Source of the DNA: Francisella adeliensis
Lineage (GTDB): Bacteria; Pseudomonadota; Gammaproteobacteria; Francisellales; Francisellaceae
Length of the DNA: 64,000 bases
Direction of reading: 5' to 3'
NCBI RefSeq assembly: GCF_003290445.1
Contig: NZ_CP021781.1
Span: forward strand, 868,001-932,000
Shown here: positions 17,653-26,117 of the stretch, in pieces
Position numbering within the stretch: the first letter of the stretch is position 1
Layout of the letters: each line of letters begins with the position of its first letter
The notes under the pieces: generated by a model
Databases searched by the model: none
Seen by the model: only the letters and a program-made list of their open reading frames with translations
What the model was told of the DNA's origin: nothing
Made by a program: the position numbers and the translations under genes

Positions 17653-18366
17653 TTAGAATATGATTTTTGAATCTTCTTGTGAATGATACGTGTTGTTATA
17701 ATGATCTCTAATTATTTCGATAGTCTCATCGATACTGTCAACAAGATGTAGAATTTTAAAATCACTTTCATCAATAACCTTATTATCAATCATAGTTGTT
17801 TTTATCCACTCAATCAAACCACCCCAAAAATCCTTACCAAAGAGTATAACAGGCATATGTGATTTTTTACCAGTCTGTACTAATGTTGATATATCAAATA
17901 ACTCATCCATTGTACCAAATCCCCCAGGCATAACGACATAAGCCATAGAGTGTTTAATAAACATGGCTTTTCGTGTGAAAAAATATCTAAAAATTAAGCT
18001 AATATCTTGATAATCATTTGGTTTTTGTTCATGAGGTAATGTTATATTGAGTCCTACACTTTTAGAACTCCCTTCATGAGAGCCTTTATTCCCAGCTTCC
18101 ATAATTCCAGGACCTCCACCTGTGATTATACTAAAGCCATGATTTGAAAGTGTTTCAGCAAGCTCCACGGTTTTTCTATAATATTTATTTTCTTTTGAAA
18201 GTCGTGCTGAACCAAATATACTAATAGCAGGTGTTAAATTATCGAGCCTTTCATAACCTTCGACTAATTCGGAGGTAATTTTCATGATGTTCCAAGTTTC
18301 TTTTGCTCTATCAAAAGTTACTTCACCGTTATGAGAAGGTACTATTTTTTTGGTTTTATTTGTCAT
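17653..18366 (-). CDS. LOG family nucleotide 5'-monophosphate phosphoribohydrolase
   Basis: 237-aa Rossmann-fold protein of the TIGR00730/LOG family; members cleave base from AMP, GMP or cytokinin nucleotides. The two signatures are ITGGGPGIMEAGNKGSHEG near residues 80-98 and VVMPGGFGTMDELFD near residues 145-160. The arginine after AMFIKHSMA and the PGGFGTMDE acidic residues match the active site. In bacteria these enzymes likely clear nucleotides; cytokinin synthesis should not be assumed. Confidence 0.85.
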   Translation of the reverse strand: MTNKTKKIVPSHNGEVTFDRAKETWNIMKITSELVEGYERLDNLTPAISIFGSARLSKENKYYRKTVELAETLSNHGFSIITGGGPGIMEAGNKGSHEGSSKSVGLNITLPHEQKPNDYQDISLIFRYFFTRKAMFIKHSMAYVVMPGGFGTMDELFDISTLVQTGKKSHMPVILFGKDFWGGLIEWIKTTMIDNKVIDESDFKILHLVDSIDETIEIIRDHYNNTYHSQEDSKIIF

Positions 18367-18498
18367 TATTTACTCCCTTATAATTTAAATAGTGATTTTT
18401 AATGACTGATTATCTATAATTATAGCTATTAGTTTTAAATATTAATACTAGGTTGCAAGCACAGGCTGATAATTAGTACTTTAGTTTGTTGTAAATCT

Positions 18499-18514
18499 AA
18501 CTATAAATATAGTT
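18499..18514. promoter_or_regulatory. Inverted repeat upstream of fabI
   Basis: AACTAT-AAAT-ATAGTT is a perfect 6-bp dyad with a 4-nt spacer, 29 nt before the fabI start codon. It could be an operator or part of the promoter. No matching regulator is visible nearby, and a dyad this short can occur by chance in AT-rich DNA. Confidence 0.3.
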
Positions 18515-18543
18515 TGTCAAAATCTACAAAGGAGAAATAAAAC

Positions 18544-19326
18544 ATGGGTTTTCTAGCAGGAAAAAAAATACTTGTAACAGGACTTTTAAGTAACAAATCA
18601 ATAGCTTATGGTATCTCAAAGGCTTTACATAGAGAAGGTGCTGAGCTTATCTTTACTTATGTTGGTCAGTTTAAGGAAAGAGTTGAGAAGCTATCTAAGG
18701 AGTTCAACCCAGCAGCAGTATTAGAGTGTGATGTAACTTCTGATGAGCAAATTAAAACATTATTTGCAGATGTCGCTAAAGTCTGGGATGGTTTAGATGG
18801 GATTATCCACTCTATAGCATTTGCTCCTCGTGATCAATTAGAAGGTAACTTTATTGACTGTGTAACTCGTGAAGGTTTTGCTATTTCTCATGATATTAGT
18901 GCTTACTCATTTGCTGCATTAGCAAAAGAGGGTCGTAGCCTAATGAAAGGTCGTAATGCTTCTATGGTTGCTCTTACTTATATTGGCGCTGAAAAAGCTA
19001 TGCCAAGTTATAATACTATGGGGATTGCAAAGGCATCCTTAGAAGCTACAGTTCGTTATACTGCACTAGCTTTAGGGGAAGATGGTATCAATGTGAATGC
19101 TGTATCAGCGGGCCCTATTAAAACATTAGCAGCATCTGGTATTTCAAACTTTAAGAAAATGCTTGACTATAATGCTACGGTTGCACCTCTAAAGAAAAAT
19201 GTAGATATTATGGAAGTTGGTAATACAGTAGCCTTTTTATGCTCTGATATGGCTTCTGGTATTACAGGTGAAAACGTTCATGTAGATGCTGGCTATCATA
19301 GTGTAAGCATGGGCAATGTTCTATAG
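18544..19326 (+). CDS. fabI: Enoyl-[acyl-carrier-protein] reductase FabI
   Basis: FabI reduces trans-2-enoyl-ACP with NADH, the last step of each fatty-acid elongation cycle. At 260 aa it has normal length. It begins MGFLAGKKILVTGLLSNKSI, the atypical SDR cofactor loop of FabI. The catalytic Tyr and Lys lie in MPSYNTMGIAKASLEAT (Y about 157, K about 164), with Tyr spaced six residues before Lys as in FabI. AAAGGAG lies 9 nt before ATG. The gene stands alone between divergent and co-directional neighbours. Confidence 0.96.
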   Translation: MGFLAGKKILVTGLLSNKSIAYGISKALHREGAELIFTYVGQFKERVEKLSKEFNPAAVLECDVTSDEQIKTLFADVAKVWDGLDGIIHSIAFAPRDQLEGNFIDCVTREGFAISHDISAYSFAALAKEGRSLMKGRNASMVALTYIGAEKAMPSYNTMGIAKASLEATVRYTALALGEDGINVNAVSAGPIKTLAASGISNFKKMLDYNATVAPLKKNVDIMEVGNTVAFLCSDMASGITGENVHVDAGYHSVSMGNVL

Positions 19327-19549
19327 TATTTAACAAAATCTAGCTCTCAGAATTAACTGTAAGCACTTTCTTTTTTATTCAATAATTTTTCAAAATTCTT
19401 AACTTTAGATTATTACATATATCTTTAATAAGATTTACTTATATATAATATAAAAAACTTTTGTTTTACTAATATTGAATATGAACTTACAATTGCTCCA
19501 TAAGTTTATTAACTCATTGTTAAATATGAGAAAATCAAGGAGAATCATA

Positions 19550-20533
19550 ATGAAAAAAAAGCTTGCTGGTTTGGCTTTAACATCACTATTAATGGCAACT
19601 GCCTCTAATGGTATTGCAAAGACATCTTTGCAATGTTTAGATAAGTCTTTTACACTTCAATTGTTAGGGTCTGGGGGTCCTATCAGTGATGATAAAAGAG
19701 CATCACCAGGCGCAGTTATATGGATGGATGGTAAATCTAAAGTATTAGTTGATGCTGGTGGTGGAACATATCTTAGATTTGGTCAGTCAGGTGCTAGAAT
19801 TGAGGATTTAGAAAGCATTAATATGACTCATTTCCATGCAGATCATTCAGCTGATATCCCTGCAATATTAAAAGGTGCTTATTTCTCAGATAGAAAGACA
19901 GACTTACCTTTTTCTGGTCCTATTCACGGCGGATTATTCCCAAGCGCTACTGAGTTCTTACAAAGAGTTTTTGGTAAAGATAGCGGAACTTATGCTTATT
20001 TACATGGAATCCTTACGGGTACAGATGGTTTTCCATTTAAACTAGATCCAGTAAAGAATATTGATTATACAAATAAAACTCCAACAAAAGTATTTTCAAA
20101 TGATGAATTTACAATTTGGGCATTAGGAATTCCTAAAGGTGATGTACCTGCTTTAGCATATAAAATAGTTTCTAAAAAAGGAACTATAGTTGTTGCAGGT
20201 TCTAGTGGTCATAATCAACCAGATGACTTTAGAAAAGCATTTGTTGATTTTGCTAAAGGTGCTGATGTACTAATGATGCCTATGCCAATAGATGAAAATG
20301 CAGATAAAGCTTCAACATTCTTGCATGCTAAACCATCAACAGTTGGTAAAGTTGCTGCAGAAATTAATCCTAAAGTTTTAGTGTTGAGCCATTTCTTAGG
20401 TAGAGGATTAGTCTTAAAAGATCAATCTACAAAAATTGTTAAAAAATACTATAAAGGTCAGGTCTATGAAGGCAGAGACTTATCATGTTTCCCAGTTGAT
20501 GGAATAAAAAAGGAGAGTAAAGATGAAAAATAA
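19550..20533 (+). CDS. Exported MBL-fold metallo-hydrolase, first gene of the MNIO operon
   Basis: ATG 19550 follows AAGGAG and gives a clean signal peptide (MKKKLAGLALTSLLMATASN, cleavage near residue 23) on a 327-aa protein. The metal motif THFHADHSAD gives H94, H96, D98 and H99. LLGSGGP and LVDAGGGTYLRFG are MBL strands seen in RNase Z/arylsulfatase-like hydrolases. SSGHNQPDDF and VLSHFLGRGL may supply the remaining His ligands. Its end overlaps the precursor-peptide gene by 11 nt. An exported hydrolase in this operon could process or act with the metal-binding peptide; that is inference. Confidence 0.85.
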   Translation: MKKKLAGLALTSLLMATASNGIAKTSLQCLDKSFTLQLLGSGGPISDDKRASPGAVIWMDGKSKVLVDAGGGTYLRFGQSGARIEDLESINMTHFHADHSADIPAILKGAYFSDRKTDLPFSGPIHGGLFPSATEFLQRVFGKDSGTYAYLHGILTGTDGFPFKLDPVKNIDYTNKTPTKVFSNDEFTIWALGIPKGDVPALAYKIVSKKGTIVVAGSSGHNQPDDFRKAFVDFAKGADVLMMPMPIDENADKASTFLHAKPSTVGKVAAEINPKVLVLSHFLGRGLVLKDQSTKIVKKYYKGQVYEGRDLSCFPVDGIKKESKDEK

Positions 20534-20858
20534 AATACCTTTAACAATAGCGTTAACAGCTACAATGAGCTTAAGTGCAGCATTTGCAGCAGATACTAGC
20601 AGTACTGATAATTCATCAAGTGCTGAAGCCTCTGAAACAAGCCCAATAGCACAGGGTGAAGGAAAATGTGCGAGTGGTAAATGTGGATCACTTAAAAAGT
20701 TTGGTGTTGTTGAAGTAGATGCAGATGAGCAAGATGGAAAGCTTGTTCGTGTCAGAGATGGCAACTGTGGAACAGGAAGCAACAAGGTTTATGGTAAATT
20801 AGACAAAAAAGAAGTACCTCAGTTAGGAAAATGCTCTAGTGGAGTTTGTGGAAAATGA
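20523..20858 (+). CDS. Cys-motif RiPP precursor (bufferin/HvfA-like)
   Basis: 111-aa exported peptide with signal sequence MKNKIPLTIALTATMSLSAA cleaved near AFA/AD (22/23), then a Ser/Thr/Asp-rich spacer. Five cysteines lie in glycine-framed sites: GEGKCASGKCGS (C49, C54), DGNCGTG (C82) and LGKCSSGVCGK (C104, C109). GKC..GKCG resembles the EGKCG repeats of HvfA, whose cysteines are changed by an MNIO enzyme into copper-binding groups. GGAG precedes ATG 20523. The MNIO, DUF2063 and DoxX genes follow directly with overlaps or a 3-nt gap. The substrate role is inferred from family and context. Confidence 0.85.
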   Translation: MKNKIPLTIALTATMSLSAAFAADTSSTDNSSSAEASETSPIAQGEGKCASGKCGSLKKFGVVEVDADEQDGKLVRVRDGNCGTGSNKVYGKLDKKEVPQLGKCSSGVCGK

Positions 20859-21664
20859 TTAAAAAATCTCAGGGTATAGGCTTAAGGTCTGAACATCAAG
20901 CTGATTTGGCAAGTAAAAAAGTTGATGGAATTGATTTTCTTGAGCTGTCACCTGAGAATTGGATGAATTTAGGTGGTTATAAAAAAACTTACTTAGATAA
21001 AATCGCATCAATCTATTCACTAGTAGCACATGGTTTAAATCTATCAATAGGTGGTTTTAAACCATTAAATACTGATTTTGTAAAGCAAGTAAAAGTATTT
21101 TTAGATGAGTATGATATAGAGATATACAGTGATCATTTGTGTTTTACTGATGATGATAAAGGTTATTTATATGATCTTTTGCCTGTACCTAGGCAGAAAG
21201 AAAATATTGACTATATCGTAAGTAGAATACAGCAGGTTCAAGATATTATCAAAAGACCGTTGGTTCTTGAAAATATATCGTACTACCATAAGTTTGAAAA
21301 AGATATTTCTGAGACATATTTTATAAATACTATCTTAGAAAAAAGTGGTGCTAAATTGTTGCTTGATATTAATAATGTATATGTAAACGCTCTTAATCAT
21401 AGCTATGATCCGTATGCGTTTATTGATGAAATTAAGCAAGAAAGTATTAGTTACTACCATATCGCAGGGCATTTGCAAACTGAAGATATTGTCTTAGACA
21501 CTCATGGTAAAGATGTGAATCTAGCTGTTAAAGACTTAGCTAAGTATACTGTCAAAAAGCATGGTTGGCATCCGTTGCTACTAGAACGAGACAATAGATT
21601 ACCTAGTTTGTCAGAGCTTGTATCTGAGCTTAATGGTATAACTGCCCATATAAATCAGGAGTAA
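20855..21664 (+). CDS. MNIO family (DUF692) peptide-modifying iron oxidase
   Basis: Multinuclear non-heme iron oxidase expected to oxidise cysteines of the preceding peptide. ATG 20855 forms an ATGA overlap with the precursor stop, with GGAG 10 nt upstream; a TTG at 20846 would be three codons longer. The 269-aa TIM barrel shows the metal-site set: ELSPENW, VAHGLNLSIGG, YSDHLCF, LVLENISYY, LLDINNVYVN, YYHIAGH, DTHG and LLERD. It is cytosolic, so modification would come before export. It is BufB/HvfB-like by sequence and gene order. Confidence 0.93.
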   Translation: MIKKSQGIGLRSEHQADLASKKVDGIDFLELSPENWMNLGGYKKTYLDKIASIYSLVAHGLNLSIGGFKPLNTDFVKQVKVFLDEYDIEIYSDHLCFTDDDKGYLYDLLPVPRQKENIDYIVSRIQQVQDIIKRPLVLENISYYHKFEKDISETYFINTILEKSGAKLLLDINNVYVNALNHSYDPYAFIDEIKQESISYYHIAGHLQTEDIVLDTHGKDVNLAVKDLAKYTVKKHGWHPLLLERDNRLPSLSELVSELNGITAHINQE

Positions 21665-21667
21665 AAA

Positions 21668-22387
21668 ATGAAGATACCTGAGTCACTAAAACTACAGATG
21701 GAGAACTTTACTAATAGCATTAGAACTGGTTCGAAAACTAAAGATTTAGAGTTGTATCGTGAGTTTATAGTGAGTAATGTTGAAGGAGTTTTGGAAAATA
21801 CCTTTCCATACTTTAATACTTACGCTTCTGATAAGAATAAAAATGAGTTAGTTGACTATTTTCTGCAGCAAAATGATAGTAATGATCCGGCATTTCACCA
21901 GATTGCTACAGAGTTTTTAAAATGCTCTCAAAATATAGAGCTAGGTACTGAGTTGAAAAAATTATTAGAGTTTGAATGGTTGATATTTAATACTGAAATT
22001 TCGCCAGAAAAAGCTTTTGACAATAAACAAATTAACATCGAAATTGATTATAGAGATGTAGTTAAAGTAGATGCTAATCCAACGCTAAATTTTATATCTC
22101 TACCTTTTGAGATATGTGATTTAGAGAAAAGTTTTGATAGTGTTGATGATATTTCTTATGCGGTATATCGAAATATAAATGACAGAGTCACATATCAAAA
22201 AGTGAGTATAGTTGATCATCTAGTCTTAAAATCCTTAATAGATGAAGGGGTTGAAAAGACATTTGAATTAATAGGTTATGAGAATCTAAGTATAAACCGT
22301 AAAAGTGATTTTTTTAAAAAAATTACAAATTGGCATAATCAAAATATGATTAGATTGAATTTGAAAGGAGAAAAAAATGATAAATAA
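21668..22387 (+). CDS. DUF2063 (HvfC/BufC) partner of the MNIO enzyme
   Basis: 239-aa protein with the N-terminal DUF2063 pattern: a helix with LQMENFTNSIRTGS, then LELYREFIVSNVEGVLENTF near residues 28-47. This is followed by PAFHQIATEFL and LLEFEWLIFNTE. In bufferin and HvfA systems this partner recognises the precursor and presents it to the MNIO enzyme. It starts 3 nt after the MNIO stop and overlaps the DoxX gene by 11 nt. The C-terminal half is more divergent. Confidence 0.87.
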   Translation: MKIPESLKLQMENFTNSIRTGSKTKDLELYREFIVSNVEGVLENTFPYFNTYASDKNKNELVDYFLQQNDSNDPAFHQIATEFLKCSQNIELGTELKKLLEFEWLIFNTEISPEKAFDNKQINIEIDYRDVVKVDANPTLNFISLPFEICDLEKSFDSVDDISYAVYRNINDRVTYQKVSIVDHLVLKSLIDEGVEKTFELIGYENLSINRKSDFFKKITNWHNQNMIRLNLKGEKNDK

Positions 22388-22964
22388 AGTATATAATCTT
22401 TATTCTAAGGTTACTAGTAAGTTTGTATCGGTAGACTTTTTGCTACTTTTAGGAATTAGACTATATTTGGTGCCAACAATGTTTGTTGGAGCTAGATCTA
22501 AAATTGAAGGGTTTAGCACTACAGTAGCATGGTTTGCAACGCCAGCATCAAAAGGTGGTTTAGGAATGCCTTTCCCAGAAGTTATGGCGTTTTTAGCAAC
22601 ATCTGCTGAAGTACTTGGCTGTATAGGGATTGCTTTAGGTCTATTTACTAGACTAGTTTCTATCCCGATGATGTTTGTTATGGGGGTTGCTGGTGTAATG
22701 GTACATTGGGCTCACGGCTGGCCTGCAATTGCTGACAAAACAGCAGAGTCTACTCAAAGACTAAACGACTTATTTATTTGGTTAGCTCAAAACTTCCCAG
22801 ATAGATATAACCATGCTACAGCTTTAGGAGATCCTGTTGTGCTAAATGGCGGAATGGAGTTTTCAGTAACATATTTTATTATGCTATTTACACTATTTAT
22901 ATATGGTGGTGGTAGATATGTAAGTGCTGACCATTGGTTAAAGAAAATATTTATCAAAAAATAA
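22377..22964 (+). CDS. DoxX-like membrane protein of the MNIO operon
   Basis: 195-aa inner-membrane protein with about four hydrophobic helices. Family-type segments are FLLLLGIRLYLVPTMFVGAR, EVMAFLATSAEVLGCIGIAL and FVMGVAGVMVHWAHGWPAI. A His/Trp-rich loop (VHWAHGW) could bind metal or quinone. DoxX genes often close bufferin-type operons, where the protein is thought to help handle electrons or metal; its role is not settled. AAAGGAG lies before ATG 22377 inside the upstream gene. It converges with kdsD 17 nt away. Confidence 0.85.
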   Translation: MINKVYNLYSKVTSKFVSVDFLLLLGIRLYLVPTMFVGARSKIEGFSTTVAWFATPASKGGLGMPFPEVMAFLATSAEVLGCIGIALGLFTRLVSIPMMFVMGVAGVMVHWAHGWPAIADKTAESTQRLNDLFIWLAQNFPDRYNHATALGDPVVLNGGMEFSVTYFIMLFTLFIYGGGRYVSADHWLKKIFIKK

Positions 22965-22981
22965 TAAGAAAAATAAAAGAT

Positions 22982-23944
22982 TTATTTCAATCCTAACTTC
23001 ACCAAGTCGTGGAGTGTTACTACACCAATTATATGATTTTTCGAGTCTACAACTGCTAGACTTGTAATTTCAAACTCTTCCATTATTTCAAGAGCAGTTA
23101 TTGCTAAATCATCTTTTGAAATTGACTTAGGATTTTTGCTCATTACATCTGCTATAGGTAAGTGAGAGTTAAAGCTGTCAGCTTCAAAGATTCTTCTTAA
23201 ATCACCGTCAGTAAATATACCTAGTAGCTCATTGTTTTCAGTAATAAGAGTATTACCTATACCTTTACTACTAATTTCGAGTATTGCCTTACGAATAGTG
23301 TCTGTTGGGTTTATAGTGGGTATTTCATTTTCTCTACGCATAATATTTTCAACTTTCAAAATTAGTTTTTTACCTAGTGCACCACTAGGGTGAGAAAATG
23401 CAAAATCCTTAGCTGAAAAATTCTTTGCTTTTAACAATGCGATAGCTAGAGCATCACCAAGTACTAGTGTAGCTGTAGTACTTGAGGTTGGAGCTAAATT
23501 TAGAGGACAAGCTTCTTTTTGTACTCGTAGGTTTAGGGTAACATCACTTGCTTTTGCCATTAGGGAGCTACTATTACTAGTCATAGTAATAATTGGTATT
23601 TTTAGGTACTTAATCATAGGCATAAGACCCATAATTTCTCCAGAGTTACCGGAGTTAGATATAGCGATTAAAACATCGTTAGCTGTAATCATGCCAAAGT
23701 CACCATGTCCAGCCTCGCCTGGATGAACAAAAAAAGCAGGGGTACCAGTACTAGATAAGGTTGCTGCTATTTTCTTACCTATATGTCCTGATTTACCCAT
23801 TCCTGTAATTATAACTCGACCATTTGGGTTTTTTAGGATTATGTCGCATGCTTTTTCAAAATTTTCATCTATAGAGTTTTTGAGTGTTTCTAAAGCACTA
23901 ATTTCGAATTCGAATGTTTTTTTTGCATTCTCAATATTACTCAT
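22982..23944 (-). CDS. kdsD: Arabinose-5-phosphate isomerase (KpsF/GutQ family)
   Basis: Interconverts D-ribulose 5-phosphate and D-arabinose 5-phosphate, the first step to Kdo for LPS. The SIS domain fills residues 1-200, with RVIITGMGKSGHIGKKIAAT near residue 45 and FVHPGEAGHGDFGMI near residue 75. SHPSGALGKKL follows. Two CBS domains fill the last 115 residues (IGNTLITENNELLGIFTDGD; SLAVVDSKNHIIGVVTLHDL). The length is 320 aa. It is divergent from rpe, whose product shares the Ru5P pool, a sensible pairing. Confidence 0.93.
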   Translation of the reverse strand: MSNIENAKKTFEFEISALETLKNSIDENFEKACDIILKNPNGRVIITGMGKSGHIGKKIAATLSSTGTPAFFVHPGEAGHGDFGMITANDVLIAISNSGNSGEIMGLMPMIKYLKIPIITMTSNSSSLMAKASDVTLNLRVQKEACPLNLAPTSSTTATLVLGDALAIALLKAKNFSAKDFAFSHPSGALGKKLILKVENIMRRENEIPTINPTDTIRKAILEISSKGIGNTLITENNELLGIFTDGDLRRIFEADSFNSHLPIADVMSKNPKSISKDDLAITALEIMEEFEITSLAVVDSKNHIIGVVTLHDLVKLGLK

Positions 23945-24076
23945 GTATAAGCCCTTAGTATGATATAAATAATTGATTAACTTAAATATTATAGGATTTG
24001 TCTAAGCTTAGCTCAATTATTTTATCGGATTATGGTAAAATAATTTTAAATAACTTTAATATAATGTATTTCAAAT

Positions 24077-24745
24077 ATGAGTGTTTTTCAAATTAATCCA
24101 TCAATTTTATCTGCTGATCTAGCAAGACTTGGTGAAGATGTAAAAGCTGTACTTGATGCAGGAGCTGATAATGTCCATTTTGATGTGATGGATAATCACT
24201 ATGTACCAAACCTTACATTTGGGCCTATGGTCTTAAAAGCGTTGCGTGATTATGGTATTACAGCGGGTATGGATGTGCACCTTATGGTTAAGCCTGTAGA
24301 TAGTATGATAGAGAGTTTTGCAAAAGCTGGCGCTAGTAGCATAGTTTTTCATCCAGAAGCGAGTGAGCATGTAGATAGAAGTTTACAACTAATTAAGTCT
24401 TATGATATTCAAGCAGGGTTAGCTCTTAATCCAGCTACTAGTTTAGAATGCTTAAAATATGTAGAGAAACATATTGATAGAGTATTGCTTATGTCTGTGA
24501 ATCCTGGTTTTGGAGGACAAAAGTTTATACCCGAGATGCTTGATAAAGCAAAAGAAGTTTCAAGCTGGATAGAATCTACAGGTAGAAATATAACTTTAGA
24601 AATAGATGGTGGAGTAAATCCACAAAATATTGTAGAAATTGCTAAGTGTGGTGTGAATGCTTTTGTGGCGGGATCTGCTATTTTTAATTCAGATAGTTAT
24701 AAGAATACTATTTCTAAAATGCGTGAAGAGTTAGCTAATATATAA
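24077..24745 (+). CDS. rpe: Ribulose-phosphate 3-epimerase
   Basis: Cytosolic TIM-barrel enzyme converting ribulose 5-P and xylulose 5-P. The 222-aa protein has all family landmarks: [20 protein letters not shown] at the N-terminus, [18 protein letters not shown] with metal-binding His and Asp, and [20 protein letters not shown] and [11 protein letters not shown] complete the set. The sugar-transferase gene begins one base after its stop, so rpe heads the polysaccharide transcription unit, as in known Francisella loci. Confidence 0.95.
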   Translation: MSVFQINPSILSADLARLGEDVKAVLDAGADNVHFDVMDNHYVPNLTFGPMVLKALRDYGITAGMDVHLMVKPVDSMIESFAKAGASSIVFHPEASEHVDRSLQLIKSYDIQAGLALNPATSLECLKYVEKHIDRVLLMSVNPGFGGQKFIPEMLDKAKEVSSWIESTGRNITLEIDGGVNPQNIVEIAKCGVNAFVAGSAIFNSDSYKNTISKMREELANI

Positions 24746-24746
24746 G

Positions 24747-26117
24747 ATGTTTGTATATATTAAGATATTTGAACTTGTAGTTTCAGTAGTTATTATACTT
24801 GCTAGTTATTCTATTCCGCTTCATTTTTTTAACTACAACTCTAGTAACTTTTCAAGTTTTAATTTTCTTGCGATATTTATGGCTATCATAGCGATATTAA
24901 TCCTATTGTTAGCTGAATATACTAATGGTGAAAAAGTTTCTAAGACAAAAAATATATTAAAGGTTATTATTTCCTCTCTAGCTATAGCAATAGTGATTAC
25001 AGCATTAGCTTTCTTTTTAAGAGGATTTTCATTTCCAAGAAGTATTATACTTATCGGTTTTGTAGTTCAAGTAGTGTTTTTATCATTTACTAGAGTGTTT
25101 TTTAGGAGCCTTATTAGAAAAACTATTTATAACAATATACTACTTATTGGTTTAGCAGATGAACAGCAGTGGATTTTTGAAAAAGCTGAAAGCTCTAAAT
25201 TACCTAAAGAAAAATTAGGTGGATATTTTGAAATTGATAACGATGGCTATGACTTAGAGACTATAGTTTCACAATATACAAAAGCGTTTATATCTGATAA
25301 AGCTTTAAAAATAATGACAGATGATGACTTAGCTTGTTTGAGTCAAAATAATATAGAAATAGTCGTGATACCGCGTAAATATGAAATATCTATATGGGGA
25401 GCAATGCTTGTACCTCTAGGTGACAGTGTTGCAATGAGTGTAAGAAATTTTGGACTATCCTTTGAGGCACAAATAGTAAAAAGAATATTTGATATAGTGT
25501 TTAGTGTAATTTTTATAATAATAAGTTCGCCTATAATGCTAATTACAGTATTAGCAATATACTTAGAAGATAAAAGTAATCCATTTTTTGTACAAGAACG
25601 AGTAACAAAGCATAATAAAAAATTTAAGCTAATCAAGTTTAGAAGTATGAGCGTTGATGCAGAATCAGCAACTGGAGCTGTATGGGCAACAAATGATGAT
25701 GCTAGAATAACCAAGGTAGGTAAGTTAATCAGACCATTGTGGATAGATGAGTTACCGCAATTTTTTAATGTACTGAAGGGTGATATGTCTATAGTTGGTC
25801 CTCGTCCTGAAAGGCAACAACTTATAGAAGAGTTTACAAAAGATACTCCAGAGTTTTCTTATAGAACAAAAGTAAAAGCAGGAATTACTGGGTATGCTCA
25901 AGTTTTGACTAGTTACTCAACACTTCCAGAAAATAAATTAAAGCTGGATTTAATATATATCCGTAGGTGGAGCTTTTTGTTTGATTTATTGATAATAATC
26001 GAGACAGTTAGGGTAATTTGCATGAAGTTTATCGGAACCTTTCGACCAAGTAAAAAAGACGTTAGTGTTAAAATAGAAAGAGTGGTAGATGGAAATTATA
26101 TAAGGTATACATTATGA
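24747..26117 (+). CDS. Polyprenyl-phosphate sugar-1-phosphate transferase
   Basis: 456-aa initiating transferase that links the first sugar phosphate to undecaprenyl phosphate. Four or five hydrophobic segments fill residues 1-125, followed by a nucleotide-fold-like middle. The catalytic PF02397 domain begins near residue 248: RIFDIVFSVIFIIISSPIM (membrane helix), then QERVTKHNKKFKLIKFRSM and LPQFFNVLKGDMSIVGPRPE. This is the WbaP/PglC-superfamily, large type. The sugar cannot be read from sequence. It is coupled to rpe upstream and overlaps galE by 4 nt. Confidence 0.92.
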   Translation: MFVYIKIFELVVSVVIILASYSIPLHFFNYNSSNFSSFNFLAIFMAIIAILILLLAEYTNGEKVSKTKNILKVIISSLAIAIVITALAFFLRGFSFPRSIILIGFVVQVVFLSFTRVFFRSLIRKTIYNNILLIGLADEQQWIFEKAESSKLPKEKLGGYFEIDNDGYDLETIVSQYTKAFISDKALKIMTDDDLACLSQNNIEIVVIPRKYEISIWGAMLVPLGDSVAMSVRNFGLSFEAQIVKRIFDIVFSVIFIIISSPIMLITVLAIYLEDKSNPFFVQERVTKHNKKFKLIKFRSMSVDAESATGAVWATNDDARITKVGKLIRPLWIDELPQFFNVLKGDMSIVGPRPERQQLIEEFTKDTPEFSYRTKVKAGITGYAQVLTSYSTLPENKLKLDLIYIRRWSFLFDLLIIIETVRVICMKFIGTFRPSKKDVSVKIERVVDGNYIRYTL

